Source: Anaerovorax sp. IOR16 (GTDB lineage: Bacteria; Bacillota; Clostridia; Peptostreptococcales; Anaerovoracaceae). From it: a stretch of DNA of 64,000 nucleotides. The DNA lies in contig NZ_JADQTL010000009.1 of assembly GCF_017168145.1 (NCBI RefSeq), positions 310,001 through 374,000 on the forward strand. The letters run 5' to 3'. This document shows, one piece after another, positions 51,727-60,743 of the stretch (the stretch's first letter is position 1; each line of letters starts with the position of its first letter). A program made the translations under genes and the position numbers. The notes beneath the pieces were generated by a model. The model had not been told where the DNA came from. It worked only from the letters and a program-made list of their open reading frames with translations, and made no database searches.

Positions 51727-51907
51727 AATTCAAATTTTAACCTTAGTTTTTTTAGTTTTTTATGTAATATGGGAAATTAATGTTGATAGATGGTTAACTA
51801 CCGTACTAGGACCTATTATTCGAATTGATTTGATTTTTGTTTATCCAATTTTGATTGTATTAATTAGTATTTCTATTTATCAAATGGAAAAGAAGAGCAA
51901 CAAGTAA
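51713..51907 (+). CDS. Small two-helix membrane protein, paralogue of 48133-48336
   Basis: 64 residues, AAAGGATA ribosome site. It shares IQILT, WEI-V, W, GPIIRIDLIF, P-L-VL and ISIYQ with the protein at 48133-48336 on the other strand. It is coupled with the larger membrane gene upstream, a partner that the other copy lacks. Function unknown. Confidence 0.75.
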   Translation: MKRTKIQILTLVFLVFYVIWEINVDRWLTTVLGPIIRIDLIFVYPILIVLISISIYQMEKKSNK

Positions 51908-51925
51908 TTTTTTTTAAGATATGTT

Positions 51926-51955
51926 TTGAACAATATAAAATGGGTAAACTATAAT
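51926..51955 (+). promoter_or_regulatory. Rubredoxin promoter
   Basis: TTGAAC (51926-51931), 18-bp spacer, TATAAT (51950-51955), 43 bases upstream of the ATG. Confidence 0.55.
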
Positions 51956-51998
51956 TAGCTTACAAAATTAAGAACAAAGGGAAAGGATTGGTGAACAT

Positions 51999-52157
51999 AT
52001 GGCAGTTTATGTTTGTGAAGTTTGCGGCTGGGAATACGATGAAGAGGCCGGCTACGAAGAAGGAGGCATTGCACCTGGAACAAAATGGGAAGATGTTTCG
52101 GAAGAATTTGAATGCCCACTGTGTGGTGTAGGAAAAGATCAATTTGAGAAAAAATAA
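51999..52157 (+). CDS. Rubredoxin
   Basis: 52-residue iron protein with both CxxC knuckles, YVCEVCGWEYDEEAG and FECPLCGVGKDQF, which bind one iron by four Cys. It carries electrons in the cytoplasm, in anaerobes often to peroxide- or superoxide-removing enzymes. ATG 51999 after AAAGGATTGG. Own promoter and terminator, so a single-gene unit. Confidence 0.97.
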   Translation: MAVYVCEVCGWEYDEEAGYEEGGIAPGTKWEDVSEEFECPLCGVGKDQFEKK

Positions 52158-52173
52158 AAAATGAATATAAGAA

Positions 52174-52221
52174 CAAAAGCACCGAAACGTTTGATGAAAA
52201 TCCACGGTTTCGGTGCTTTTG
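52174..52221. terminator. Bidirectional terminator between rubredoxin and cfa
   Basis: A 15-bp stem (52174-52188 with 52207-52221), T-rich on one side and A-rich on the other, so that it ends both convergent genes. Confidence 0.9.
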
Positions 52222-52244
52222 CTTAGAATAGAAGGAAAATGATA

Positions 52245-53423
52245 TTAGAATTCATATTCGGTTCTGCGCATTGGTAAGTCATTGTTGGTTTCTTTTGTAA
52301 GAAGCAACTGGTGCAAATCAATAACGCCGTTATTAAAGGAAGCTGCACATGCGCATAGATAAAGTTCCCACATACGTGCAAAGGAATCAGAATATTGAGC
52401 CATAACTTGTGGCTTTGCTTTTTCAAAATTTCGATACCAGCAAAGAAGGGTTTTGACGTAGTGACGGCGAAGACTTTCCACATCTACGGTATAAAAATTA
52501 TAGTCACCACAAAGTTTTAAAATTTCTCGCAAGCTAGGGATGACACCTCCTGGAAAAATATATTTCTTCATCCATGGATCGCCTGGATTTTCTCTTAAAG
52601 CACTGATATATTGCAGTAAAAATACTCCTTTTGGTTTTAAAACGGAATCTACATTTTCAAAAAATAAGTCGTAATTGTCACGACCAACATGTTCAATCAT
52701 GCCGATACTTACCACTCGATCAAATTGATAGTGTGAGCGTCGCAGCTTTCGATAATCCATACATCGAACCTCAAGCTGATCTTCTAAATGTTCTTCTTCA
52801 ATTTTTTGCTGAAACGTTCGATATTGTTCTTCACTTAACGTGATACCCAACCCTTGGATTCCATATTTTTTGGCTGCTTCAATTAAAAGATATCCCCAGC
52901 CGCATCCAATATCTAAAAGAGTCATACCTTTTTTCAATTGAAGCTTTTTTAGTATCTTTTCTACTTTATTTACTTGTGCTTGATAAAGCGTATCATCATC
53001 ATTTTTGAAGTAGCCGCAAGAATAGTTTAATGTTTCATCCAACCATAGCTGATAGAAGTCATTGCCAATATCATAATGAGAGCAGACTTCTTTCTTCTGG
53101 TACTTTTCTTTTGTGGATGTATGCAAAATCGTGTCAAGTGCTTTCGAGTTGACAGAGAATTTATCAATATGACTAAGTACTACATTTAAAGCGGTAAATA
53201 AATCACCTTCTATTTCAATATCACGGCGCATGTATGCTTCACCTAACGCTAAGGAAGTGCTTTTGATGAGTTCTTTTTTGGGAATTGGTTTATGGATGGT
53301 GGTAGAAAAAACGGGTTCGCCTTTGCCAACGGTAAATACATCTTCCCCCATAAATTGTACTTGAAAGGGAACCTGATCCCATTGATTAAGAAGTCTTTTT
53401 AGAGCAATTTTTTCAAAAATCAT
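52245..53423 (-). CDS. cfa: Cyclopropane-fatty-acyl-phospholipid synthase
   Basis: Adds a methylene group from S-adenosylmethionine to cis double bonds of membrane lipids, giving tolerance to acid and other stress. 392 residues: an N-terminal lipid-binding domain (1-110), SAM motif LLDIGCGWGY at 169-178, the HYDIGNDFYQLWLDETLNYS substrate region at 116-135 and SIGMIEHVGRDNY near 240. The length is normal. Ribosome site AGGAGGAA on the minus strand. Confidence 0.95.
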   Translation of the reverse strand: MIFEKIALKRLLNQWDQVPFQVQFMGEDVFTVGKGEPVFSTTIHKPIPKKELIKSTSLALGEAYMRRDIEIEGDLFTALNVVLSHIDKFSVNSKALDTILHTSTKEKYQKKEVCSHYDIGNDFYQLWLDETLNYSCGYFKNDDDTLYQAQVNKVEKILKKLQLKKGMTLLDIGCGWGYLLIEAAKKYGIQGLGITLSEEQYRTFQQKIEEEHLEDQLEVRCMDYRKLRRSHYQFDRVVSIGMIEHVGRDNYDLFFENVDSVLKPKGVFLLQYISALRENPGDPWMKKYIFPGGVIPSLREILKLCGDYNFYTVDVESLRRHYVKTLLCWYRNFEKAKPQVMAQYSDSFARMWELYLCACAASFNNGVIDLHQLLLTKETNNDLPMRRTEYEF

Positions 53424-53508
53424 AAGAAGCTTTCCTCCTGAAACATACTAACAATACTATCATTTAGCATGGACGAATTCTGGTGCAATTATGCAGTAAT
53501 TCTATGTC

Positions 53509-53537
53509 TTGAATAAAGTCATTTTATGGTGTAAGAT
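53509..53537 (+). promoter_or_regulatory. Promoter of the XRE gene
   Basis: TTGAAT (53509-53514), a 17-bp spacer and TAAGAT (53532-53537). Confidence 0.6.
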
Positions 53538-53560
53538 AACACTGAAAGAGAGGAAATTTC

Positions 53561-54007
53561 ATGAATCGTAAGGAATTTATCAAACAGCTGGATGAACGTG
53601 TGAAATTAATAAGAACCGAATATGATTTTAATCAAGAACAAATGGCACATATATTGGGTATTTCAAAAAAAACACTCGTTGAAATTGAAAAGGGCCGGTC
53701 TTCTTTGGGATGGACGGGAGCGGTAGCAGTTTGTACACTTTTCTCTAATAGCGAAATTCTTTCCGGTATCTTTGGCGGAGAGCCTACCGATATGATTGTG
53801 GCAATTGCATTTGAAGATAATGAACCAAAATATCCGAAAACAATGGGCGGAAAAGTATGGTGGCGTATTATTGAAGAACGAAATGGCTATAAGCTTCAAC
53901 AAAATATAGTATCTCAGCATTATCGAATATTAAACCAAGAGGATGAAAGAATACGAGCATCGTTTGATTTTGAACTGATGAAAAAGCAATTTGAAGAATT
54001 ACAATAA
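53561..54007 (+). CDS. XRE-family regulator with C-terminal ligand-like domain
   Basis: 148 residues. HTH at about 12-50 (KLIRTEYDFNQEQMAHILGI, then SKKTLVEIEKGRSSLGW). The C-terminal 70 residues (KVWWRIIEERNGYKLQQNIV, HYRILNQEDERIRASFDFEL) form a beta domain seen in small clostridial regulators of unknown ligand. It is divergent from cfa, 137 bases away, and may regulate it. Ends in a perfect terminator. Confidence 0.88.
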   Translation: MNRKEFIKQLDERVKLIRTEYDFNQEQMAHILGISKKTLVEIEKGRSSLGWTGAVAVCTLFSNSEILSGIFGGEPTDMIVAIAFEDNEPKYPKTMGGKVWWRIIEERNGYKLQQNIVSQHYRILNQEDERIRASFDFELMKKQFEELQ

Positions 54008-54024
54008 AGCGATATAAAATTGAC

Positions 54025-54074
54025 AAAATAGTTACTTATAGTGTAATATTACACTATAAGTAACTATTTTTTTA
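54025..54074. terminator. Long perfect terminator hairpin
   Basis: A 23-bp perfect palindrome arm pair centred near 54047, followed by T7; A-rich on the other side. Confidence 0.88.
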
Positions 54075-54192
54075 TATTTAAAATTTTCATATAGAAAACA
54101 GGAGGCAAAGAACTTTCCCTTATCCTTGAATGTTCAGCAAACATAATGTTTTTTATTTTTATTAAAATAACTGCGTATAAAGAGGTATTGAT

Positions 54193-54855
54193 ATGAAGAA
54201 AAAAGGAGTATTAATCATACATGGTTTTGTTGGAAATCCCAACGAAGTAAGTTTTCTATCGGAACGTTTAGAAAAACAAGGATATTTTGTAAGTGTACCC
54301 TTATTGCCAGGTCATGGACAGGGGAATAAACCACTTCAAAAAGTAAAAGTGATAGAATGGATCAATGCAGTGGAAAAAGCCTATTTGGAACTTAAGAAAA
54401 GTTGTGATTGTGTTTTTGTCGTGGGTTTTTCTATGGGTGGACTATTAGCTGCACATCTTTGGAATTATAAAATTACGGGGTTGGTAACGGTAAACACACC
54501 GGTTTATTATTGGAATTTAAAACAAATGATTTTTAATCTTACATCTGATTATACAAAATACTCATTAAAATATTTGAATAGCGGAAAGGGAAAACCGTTG
54601 AATGCCATGACGCAATTTCAAAAGTTATTGTTTTTCACAATACCTGTTTTTAAAAGACTAAATTGCAATACGCTTGTATTGCAGGCGGCAGATGATGATA
54701 CCGTAGTTCCAAAGAGTTCGGATTTTATATTTTCTAGAATTACGGGGGAAAAACATTTGATTAAGCTGGCAAAAGGCGGACATCAGATTTTTCAAAGTGA
54801 GAGAGCACAAGAAGCTTCGTTGATTATTGAGAGATATTTTGAAAATTTATCTTAA
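54193..54855 (+). CDS. Carboxylesterase / monoacylglycerol lipase-like hydrolase
   Basis: A 220-residue alpha/beta hydrolase. HGFVGNPNE (10-18) gives the oxyanion region, GFSMGG the nucleophile elbow (S80), AADDDTVVP the acid (about D167-169) and KGGHQIF the His (197). It resembles the Est30/thermostable carboxylesterase group acting on short esters or monoglycerides. Ribosome site AAAGAGG, single gene between terminators and the efflux operon. Confidence 0.9.
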   Translation: MKKKGVLIIHGFVGNPNEVSFLSERLEKQGYFVSVPLLPGHGQGNKPLQKVKVIEWINAVEKAYLELKKSCDCVFVVGFSMGGLLAAHLWNYKITGLVTVNTPVYYWNLKQMIFNLTSDYTKYSLKYLNSGKGKPLNAMTQFQKLLFFTIPVFKRLNCNTLVLQAADDDTVVPKSSDFIFSRITGEKHLIKLAKGGHQIFQSERAQEASLIIERYFENLS

Positions 54856-54961
54856 TTTTGTAGTAATATTTTCAAGAAAAAACATAGAGGATAGAAAAAA
54901 ACGACATATTTAGAAAAATTGTTTGTTTTCTTTTTGTACATTTCGAAGTAATCTAAAATAG

Positions 54962-54984
54962 AACAACACGTTGTTGGGTATAAT
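54962..54984 (+). promoter_or_regulatory. Dyad and -10 box upstream of the efflux operon, TetR operator candidate
   Basis: AACAAC-AC-GTTGTT (54962-54975) lies directly upstream of TATAAT (54979-54984), where a bound repressor would block RNA polymerase. The TetR-type gene at the operon's end is the likely ligand-controlled regulator. Confidence 0.5.
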
Positions 54985-55016
54985 AGGATAAACTTTAACG
55001 GAAGGGAATCAAGAAT

Positions 55017-55757
55017 ATGGATGACAGTATTATCCTCGAAGGTGTTAATAAAATTTATGGAGCCAAACAAGTACTGAACGATGTATCTTTCTCGGTACCA
55101 AGGGGAGCGATTTATGGACTTTTAGGACCATCTGGCTGTGGGAAAACGACAACTGTTAAGATTGTTGCAGGTATTTCGGAAGCTACATATGGAAAGGCTT
55201 ATGTACTGAATCAAACCATGCCGAACCTTACCTTAATGAATAAAATCGGTTACATGGCACAATCCGATGCCTTATATGGAGATCTGACTGCAAAGGAAAA
55301 TCTTGAGTTTTTTGGATCATTGTATGGATTAAATAGAGCATTTCTTTCCAAAAGAATATTAGAAGTGATGAATTTGGTAAATTTAACAGAGGAAGTTAAT
55401 CGAAAGGTTGCTTTGTTTTCGGGAGGAATGAAACGAAGACTTTCCTTAGCGTTGACTATTTTGCATGAACCTGAGATTTTAATTTTAGATGAACCTACGG
55501 TTGGGATTGACCCTTTACTACGTAAGGATATATGGGAAGAACTTTATTCTATGACCAAAAACGGTGTAACAATTTTGGTGACAACACATGTGATGGATGA
55601 AGCGGAAAAATGTACACACCTCTCTATGATGCGAGACGGAAGACTGATTGCAAGTGGTACTCCAATCGAAATTCAAAACAGTGTAGGTGTTTCTAAATTA
55701 GAAGATGCGTTTTTGATCTATGGTAAGGCATCAGGGGAGAGTCCAAATGAAAGTTAG
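55017..55757 (+). CDS. ABC transporter ATPase (DrrA/multidrug type)
   Basis: 246 residues. Walker A GPSGCGKTT, Q-loop MAQSDALYG, signature FSGGMKRRLSLALTIL, Walker B ILILDEPTVGIDP and the H-switch VTTHVMDEAEKC. It powers the permease encoded next, with an 11-base overlap. First gene of the ATPase-permease-HlyD-TetR operon. Confidence 0.93.
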   Translation: MDDSIILEGVNKIYGAKQVLNDVSFSVPRGAIYGLLGPSGCGKTTTVKIVAGISEATYGKAYVLNQTMPNLTLMNKIGYMAQSDALYGDLTAKENLEFFGSLYGLNRAFLSKRILEVMNLVNLTEEVNRKVALFSGGMKRRLSLALTILHEPEILILDEPTVGIDPLLRKDIWEELYSMTKNGVTILVTTHVMDEAEKCTHLSMMRDGRLIASGTPIEIQNSVGVSKLEDAFLIYGKASGESPNES

Positions 55758-56766
55758 AGCATTGGCAAAAAGGATTTTAATTCAAATTAAAAACGATAAA
55801 AGAACACTGGCACTAATGTTAGCGGCACCCTTATTGATTTTGACATTACTTTATTTTGTATTTGAAGGTACAGTATCGGGCTTGTCTGTTGGCATAATAA
55901 ATGCGCCAAGTCATTATGAAAATGCATTATATGAAAATAATATAAAAACCATAAGGTATTACAGTGAGGAGGAGGCATTTAAAGCATTAGATGATGGTGA
56001 AGTTATTGCAGTTGTGTCGATCCGCTCGGGAAAGCTGCATGCATGGCTGGATGGAAGCAACTCTGTAGATGCCAATACAGCAAGACAAGCAATTGAAATG
56101 GCACAAAGAGGACAAAATACGGTTCGAAAGGATTTGATTTTGGATGTAACTTATGTTTACGGGCAAGAGGATTTATCCTTATTTGATAATTTTGCGGCCA
56201 TTTTGATGTCATTTTTAGTATTCTTTTTCGTATTTCTCATTACCGGAATTTCTTTTTTAAAGGAACGAACGACTGGAACACTAGAGAAAATTCTTTCCAC
56301 GCCTATCAAACGATGGGAAGTCGTAGTTGGTTATGTATTAGGTTTTGGAGCTGTTAATGTAGTGCAATCAGCTATTATATCTTTTTACTTAGTGTATGTA
56401 TTAAATGTAATGATGGTTGGGTCAGTATGGCTGGTACTTTTAACGACTTTAGTCACCGCTATTGCAGCATTAACACTTGGAATCCTGCTTTCTACAGCTG
56501 CAAATTCGGAATTTCAAATGATACAATTCATTCCAATTGTTATTGTACCTCAGGTTTTCTTTGGTGGGTTATTTCAATTATCATCCGGTTGGGAAGCCTT
56601 CGGTCATCTGATGCCGCTTTATTATTCGGCACATGCATTGGAAGAAATTATGATGAAGGGAAGCGGCTTGGATCGTATTTATCCAGACTTATTAATATTA
56701 ATCGCATTATCCGTTATTTTTATGACAGTCAATACAAAAATGCTTAAACATTATCGAAGAATATAA
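55747..56766 (+). CDS. ABC-2 type permease (YhgE/DrrB-like)
   Basis: 339 residues starting at ATG 55747 inside the ATPase gene; an ATG at 55720 is less likely. One N-terminal helix (LALMLAAPLLILTLLYFVFE), a long extracellular loop (VGIINAPSHYEN to ARQAIEMAQRG) and five C-terminal helices with the ABC-2 signature FLKERTTGTLEKILSTPIKR. It forms the membrane pore with the ATPase. Confidence 0.92.
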   Translation: MKVRALAKRILIQIKNDKRTLALMLAAPLLILTLLYFVFEGTVSGLSVGIINAPSHYENALYENNIKTIRYYSEEEAFKALDDGEVIAVVSIRSGKLHAWLDGSNSVDANTARQAIEMAQRGQNTVRKDLILDVTYVYGQEDLSLFDNFAAILMSFLVFFFVFLITGISFLKERTTGTLEKILSTPIKRWEVVVGYVLGFGAVNVVQSAIISFYLVYVLNVMMVGSVWLVLLTTLVTAIAALTLGILLSTAANSEFQMIQFIPIVIVPQVFFGGLFQLSSGWEAFGHLMPLYYSAHALEEIMMKGSGLDRIYPDLLILIALSVIFMTVNTKMLKHYRRI

Positions 56767-56804
56767 TAAATTTATAATGGAATGAGGATGGAAAGGAAAC
56801 GAAA

Positions 56805-57761
56805 ATGCATGCAAATAAGAAAAAAATAGTGGCGATTATTCTATTCGTTGTGATTTTTGGATCCATTGGATATTTAAGCTTTGGAAAAAGTGCTCATTAT
56901 ATCGGGACGGTGGAAGCAAACCCGATTGTTCATGTAAGTGAAGTATCGGGAAAAATATTGGAATTTCCGGTTGAACTGGGTTCAAAGGTAAAAAAAGGAG
57001 ATGTTATTGCGATCATCGACAGTGAAACACAGCAGTATCGAATTGAACAGTTGGAATTGAAAATAAAAAAAGCGAAGATAGATTCCTCAAGTCTTAAGCT
57101 TGGAGGAGGAAGTTCTGCAGATAACCGTTATGAACAAGCAAAAGCGAATTATGAAGGAGCCGTAGCCATTGCAAGAAAAGCCTCAGAAGATTACAGTAAG
57201 GCACAAACGTTATATAAGCAGGCAGCTATTGCAAAAGAGGAATTGGAGAAAGCGGAATTGAATCATCAAACGGCTCAAAGCTCTTTGCAAGTTGCGGAAG
57301 CTCAGCTGGCGCAAGCAAAGGATCGTACCTTAGAAAATGCTGCAGATATTGATATAGCACTTTTGGAAAGTCAATTGGAAGAGCAGAAGGAGAAGTTAAA
57401 GAAATATACCGTTACTGCATCTTGCGATGGTGTTATAATGAGTAAAAATTATAGCGAAGGGGATGTAGTACAGTCTGGATTCGATTTAGCGGACATATCC
57501 CCTATGACGGAGAAATATGCAGTTGTGTATTACCCTAAGGAAGCAATCAATGATTTGACTTACGATCAGAAGGTAACGGTCGTGTATAACAAAAAGAAGA
57601 TTTCTGGGACGATTAAGTACATTGATGTGAAGGCACAATATACACCAAAAGATTTTCAAACAGCTGCAAATAAAAATGTGGAGAGCGTAAAGGTAAAAAT
57701 ACTACTTCCAGTGGATTGCAGTATCAACCCGGGTCAGCAAGTAGAGATTACATTGGAATAG
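56805..57761 (+). CDS. HlyD-family membrane fusion protein
   Basis: 318 residues. One N-terminal membrane anchor (IVAIILFVVIFGSIGYLSFG), a first lipoyl half (VEANPIVHVSEVSGKILEFP), an Ala-rich coiled coil from about 75 to 175 and a second half (KKYTVTASCDGVIMSKNYSE) with a beta-barrel to the end. In a Gram-positive it may link the ABC pump to the outside. AAAGGAA ribosome site. Confidence 0.92.
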   Translation: MHANKKKIVAIILFVVIFGSIGYLSFGKSAHYIGTVEANPIVHVSEVSGKILEFPVELGSKVKKGDVIAIIDSETQQYRIEQLELKIKKAKIDSSSLKLGGGSSADNRYEQAKANYEGAVAIARKASEDYSKAQTLYKQAAIAKEELEKAELNHQTAQSSLQVAEAQLAQAKDRTLENAADIDIALLESQLEEQKEKLKKYTVTASCDGVIMSKNYSEGDVVQSGFDLADISPMTEKYAVVYYPKEAINDLTYDQKVTVVYNKKKISGTIKYIDVKAQYTPKDFQTAANKNVESVKVKILLPVDCSINPGQQVEITLE

Positions 57762-57773
57762 GGGGAAAGACAT

Positions 57774-58355
57774 ATGGAATCAAAAAGGGTAAATGAAACG
57801 AAAGAGCGTATTAAAACAGCTTTTTTAGAGTTATATGCAAAAAAGACAATTGATAAAATTACAATTAAAGAAATTACGGAAAAGGCACAGATCAATCGAG
57901 GAACCTTTTATGTGTATTATATGGATATTTATGATTTACTTGAAAAAATAGAGGATGAAGTGGTTGCCTTATTCGAAGAAAGAATTGAAACTGTAATTTT
58001 AACCTTGCTTAGAGGAAATAAACTGGATTCTGATGTCCTTCCGGAAGCTTTCTTTCGAGAAAATCCAGAAATGATCTCTCTTGTATTTGGGGAGCGGGCA
58101 GAGCCTCGTATGATAAATAAGATCAAGGAAATTGCAAAGCGGATAGCAATTCATGAATTACAATTAAACGTTCAAGGAGATACCATTGAAGCGAAAAAGA
58201 CTCGGTACATTTTAGAATACATTTCTGCAGCACAGGTAGGATTGGTTACAGCTTGGTTTCGAAATCATATGGATATGCCGATGGATTTTTTGGGAGAATT
58301 GATCGTTGGATTAAATTTTAAAGGAGCATTAACCTGTTTGAAAGAATTGGAATAA
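57774..58355 (+). CDS. TetR-family regulator of the efflux operon
   Basis: 193 residues. N-terminal HTH: RIKTAFLELYAKKTIDKITI, then KEITEKAQINRGTFYVYYMD, the standard TetR arrangement; the rest is the helical ligand and dimer domain. Last gene of the pump operon, 12 bases after HlyD; such regulators usually repress their own operon, and a dyad at 54962 fits. Terminator follows. Confidence 0.9.
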   Translation: MESKRVNETKERIKTAFLELYAKKTIDKITIKEITEKAQINRGTFYVYYMDIYDLLEKIEDEVVALFEERIETVILTLLRGNKLDSDVLPEAFFRENPEMISLVFGERAEPRMINKIKEIAKRIAIHELQLNVQGDTIEAKKTRYILEYISAAQVGLVTAWFRNHMDMPMDFLGELIVGLNFKGALTCLKELE

Positions 58356-58356
58356 G

Positions 58357-58395
58357 AAAAGGAGATTTGATACACATTCAAATCTCCTTTTTTTC
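58357..58395 (+). terminator. Terminator of the efflux operon
   Basis: AAAAGGAGATTTGA pairs with TCAAATCTCCTTTT, loop TACACAT, followed by T. Confidence 0.85.
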
Positions 58396-58460
58396 TATTT
58401 TCTATAGGAATACTTCAATTTAATATATTAGGAAATATCATCCCAATTTATATTAAATTA

Positions 58461-60446
58461 TTAAGATTCTAATTCAGTTAGCCACATTTCATAGTCGGCA
58501 TCGCTTGGCATACGCCAATCTCCACGTGGCGATAAGCTCACGGAACCTACCTTAGGTCCATCTGGGATACAGCTTCGTTTGAATTGTTGTGTAAAGAAGC
58601 GACGATAAAATACTGCAAGCCATTTTTTAATAAATGTTTCATCATATTCATCTGAAAAAGCTGTTTTAGCAATATATAAAAGCTTCTTTGGCGGCATTCC
58701 GTATCGTATGGTATAAAACATAAAGAAATCATGCAGAACATAAGGTCCTACCGTATTTTCTGTTTTTTGAGCAATTTCACCTTTTTCATCTGGCGGTAAA
58801 AGCTCCGGAGATATCGGAGTATCCATAATAGCTTGTAACGTTTCTTTTAACAATGCATTATTACTGCTAAAGGATTTATCTTCTTTTTGACCGCTGAGTT
58901 TGTTATCCATAACCCATTGAATGACAAAGCGAACCAATGTTTTTGGAACACTGCTGTTTACACCATACATAGACATGTGATCCCCGTTATAGGTGCTCCA
59001 TCCAAGTGCAACTTCAGATAAATCCCCTGTACCGATGACAAGTCCATTTGTCTGGTTTGAAAGATCCATCAGAATTTGTGTACGTTCTCTTGCTTGTGAA
59101 TTCTCATAGGTCACATCATGAACGCTTTCTTCATGACCAATGTCTTTAAAATGTTGTAAAACTGCGTCTTTAATTGGAACTTCACGCACTTCGGTTCCCA
59201 AAAGCCGCATAATTGTCAAAGCATTGCGATAGGTTTTTCCGGTAGTTCCAAAACCAGGCATTGTAACCGCAAGAATATCTTTTGGATCTTTGCCGAGCAG
59301 TTTAAAGGTTTGCACCGCAACGAGAAGTGCAAGTGTCGAATCAAGTCCGCCTGAAATACCGATGACTGCGGTTTTTGCGTGAGTATGCTGTATACGTTTG
59401 GCAAGCCCCGTTGCTTGAATATTAAAGATATCACGGCATCTTTGATCAAACGTTTTTGGATCTGAAGGAACAAATGGATTTTTTGCATATTGTCGCATCA
59501 ACGTGTCTTTTTGACTATCTAAGACGCGAAGTGGCTGCAATGCAACCGTTTGAACCAATTCCCGACTGCCATATGCAGTGTTGCATAATTCAAAAGTTTG
59601 TCCATAAGTTCGCTCAAAACGAAGGTGTTCATAATCAATTTCTCCATAGAGTATGGCGCTCTCTCGTTCAAACAAGGGGCGCTCTGCAAGGAGACTGCCG
59701 TTTTCTGCAATGAGGCTGTCCCCACTGAAAACGACATCAGTAGTTGATTCGTGTACACCACAAGAAGTATACACATAGCCACATACATTTTTTGCACTGT
59801 TTTGACGTACTAAGTTGTGTCGATAGTCAGATTTTCCTACGGTTTCATTGCTTGCAGAAGGATTAAACAGAATATGTGCGCCATTGAGTGCAAGGTGTGT
59901 ACCTGGAGTAATCGGAACCCAAAGATCCTCACATATTTCAATGCCTAAATTTAAATCATTGTGTGAATCACAAAACAGTAGGTTGCCAAATGGAATTTCT
60001 TCTCCAAACAAAGTGACATATTTGCAGGATTTTGCAAGAGCAAATCCGGATGCAAACCAACGAGTTTCATAAAATTCTTTGGAATTTGGTAAAAACATTT
60101 TTGGAACAATACCTACGAGTTTTCCACCCTGTATAAATGCGGCACAATTATAATAATTATTTTCAACTTTCAAATAAAATCCTACAATGAGAGCAGCATT
60201 CATATTAGAAGTAGCGTCAATGATGGTTTTTAAGCCACTTAAGTTCTGCTCATATAAGAAGGTTTGATAAAACAAATCTGCGCATGTATAGCCTGTAATA
60301 CAAAGCTCAGGGAACAAAATAACGCCTGCCCCTCTTGCATCCGCTACACGAGCACATTTTAAGATCTCTTGAGTGTTGTAGGCTGTATTTGCAACCTTTA
60401 GCTTTGGAGAGACCGCAGCGGTACGAATTAAGCCCAATTGATTCAT
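58461..60446 (-). CDS. nadE: Glutamine-dependent NAD+ synthetase
   Basis: Last step of NAD synthesis: deamido-NAD, ATP and glutamine give NAD. 661 residues in two parts: a nitrilase-type glutaminase (E47 in FPELCITGY, K116 in VPKMFLPN, C172 in EICEDLW) and a synthetase with the P-loop SGGLDS at 365-370 and GTGDLSEVALGWSTYNGDHM. Start at 60446 after GAGGA on the minus strand; a longer in-frame form from 60512 is not supported by a ribosome site. Confidence 0.96.
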   Translation of the reverse strand: MNQLGLIRTAAVSPKLKVANTAYNTQEILKCARVADARGAGVILFPELCITGYTCADLFYQTFLYEQNLSGLKTIIDATSNMNAALIVGFYLKVENNYYNCAAFIQGGKLVGIVPKMFLPNSKEFYETRWFASGFALAKSCKYVTLFGEEIPFGNLLFCDSHNDLNLGIEICEDLWVPITPGTHLALNGAHILFNPSASNETVGKSDYRHNLVRQNSAKNVCGYVYTSCGVHESTTDVVFSGDSLIAENGSLLAERPLFERESAILYGEIDYEHLRFERTYGQTFELCNTAYGSRELVQTVALQPLRVLDSQKDTLMRQYAKNPFVPSDPKTFDQRCRDIFNIQATGLAKRIQHTHAKTAVIGISGGLDSTLALLVAVQTFKLLGKDPKDILAVTMPGFGTTGKTYRNALTIMRLLGTEVREVPIKDAVLQHFKDIGHEESVHDVTYENSQARERTQILMDLSNQTNGLVIGTGDLSEVALGWSTYNGDHMSMYGVNSSVPKTLVRFVIQWVMDNKLSGQKEDKSFSSNNALLKETLQAIMDTPISPELLPPDEKGEIAQKTENTVGPYVLHDFFMFYTIRYGMPPKKLLYIAKTAFSDEYDETFIKKWLAVFYRRFFTQQFKRSCIPDGPKVGSVSLSPRGDWRMPSDADYEMWLTELES

Positions 60447-60743
60447 AAGGAGTCCTCTCTTTTTATGTGATAAATTTATTATATACCAAAATACACGAAC
60501 TAAAAATACCATTTACTTTATTTTTAAAGAACAAAGGAAATAATATAAATATTTTTACCTATTTTTGATAGATAACCATTGAATTCCATTGATTTTCCTT
60601 GCTCTTATCTTGCAGGCAAGGGTTTAAGTAGTATATAATAAATAATGGAAATAAATGAATAAATCGCAGTGAAAAGAATAGACAGTGAATTTTTAAGAGT
60701 CTGGATATCTTTAAAAGCTGGATAAGATAGATGGAGGATGAGA
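60447..60743 (+). other. Divergent intergenic region between nadE and the YhaM-like gene
   Basis: About 300 AT-rich bases. Both promoters must lie here; no riboswitch or hairpin of note is seen. Confidence 0.4.
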
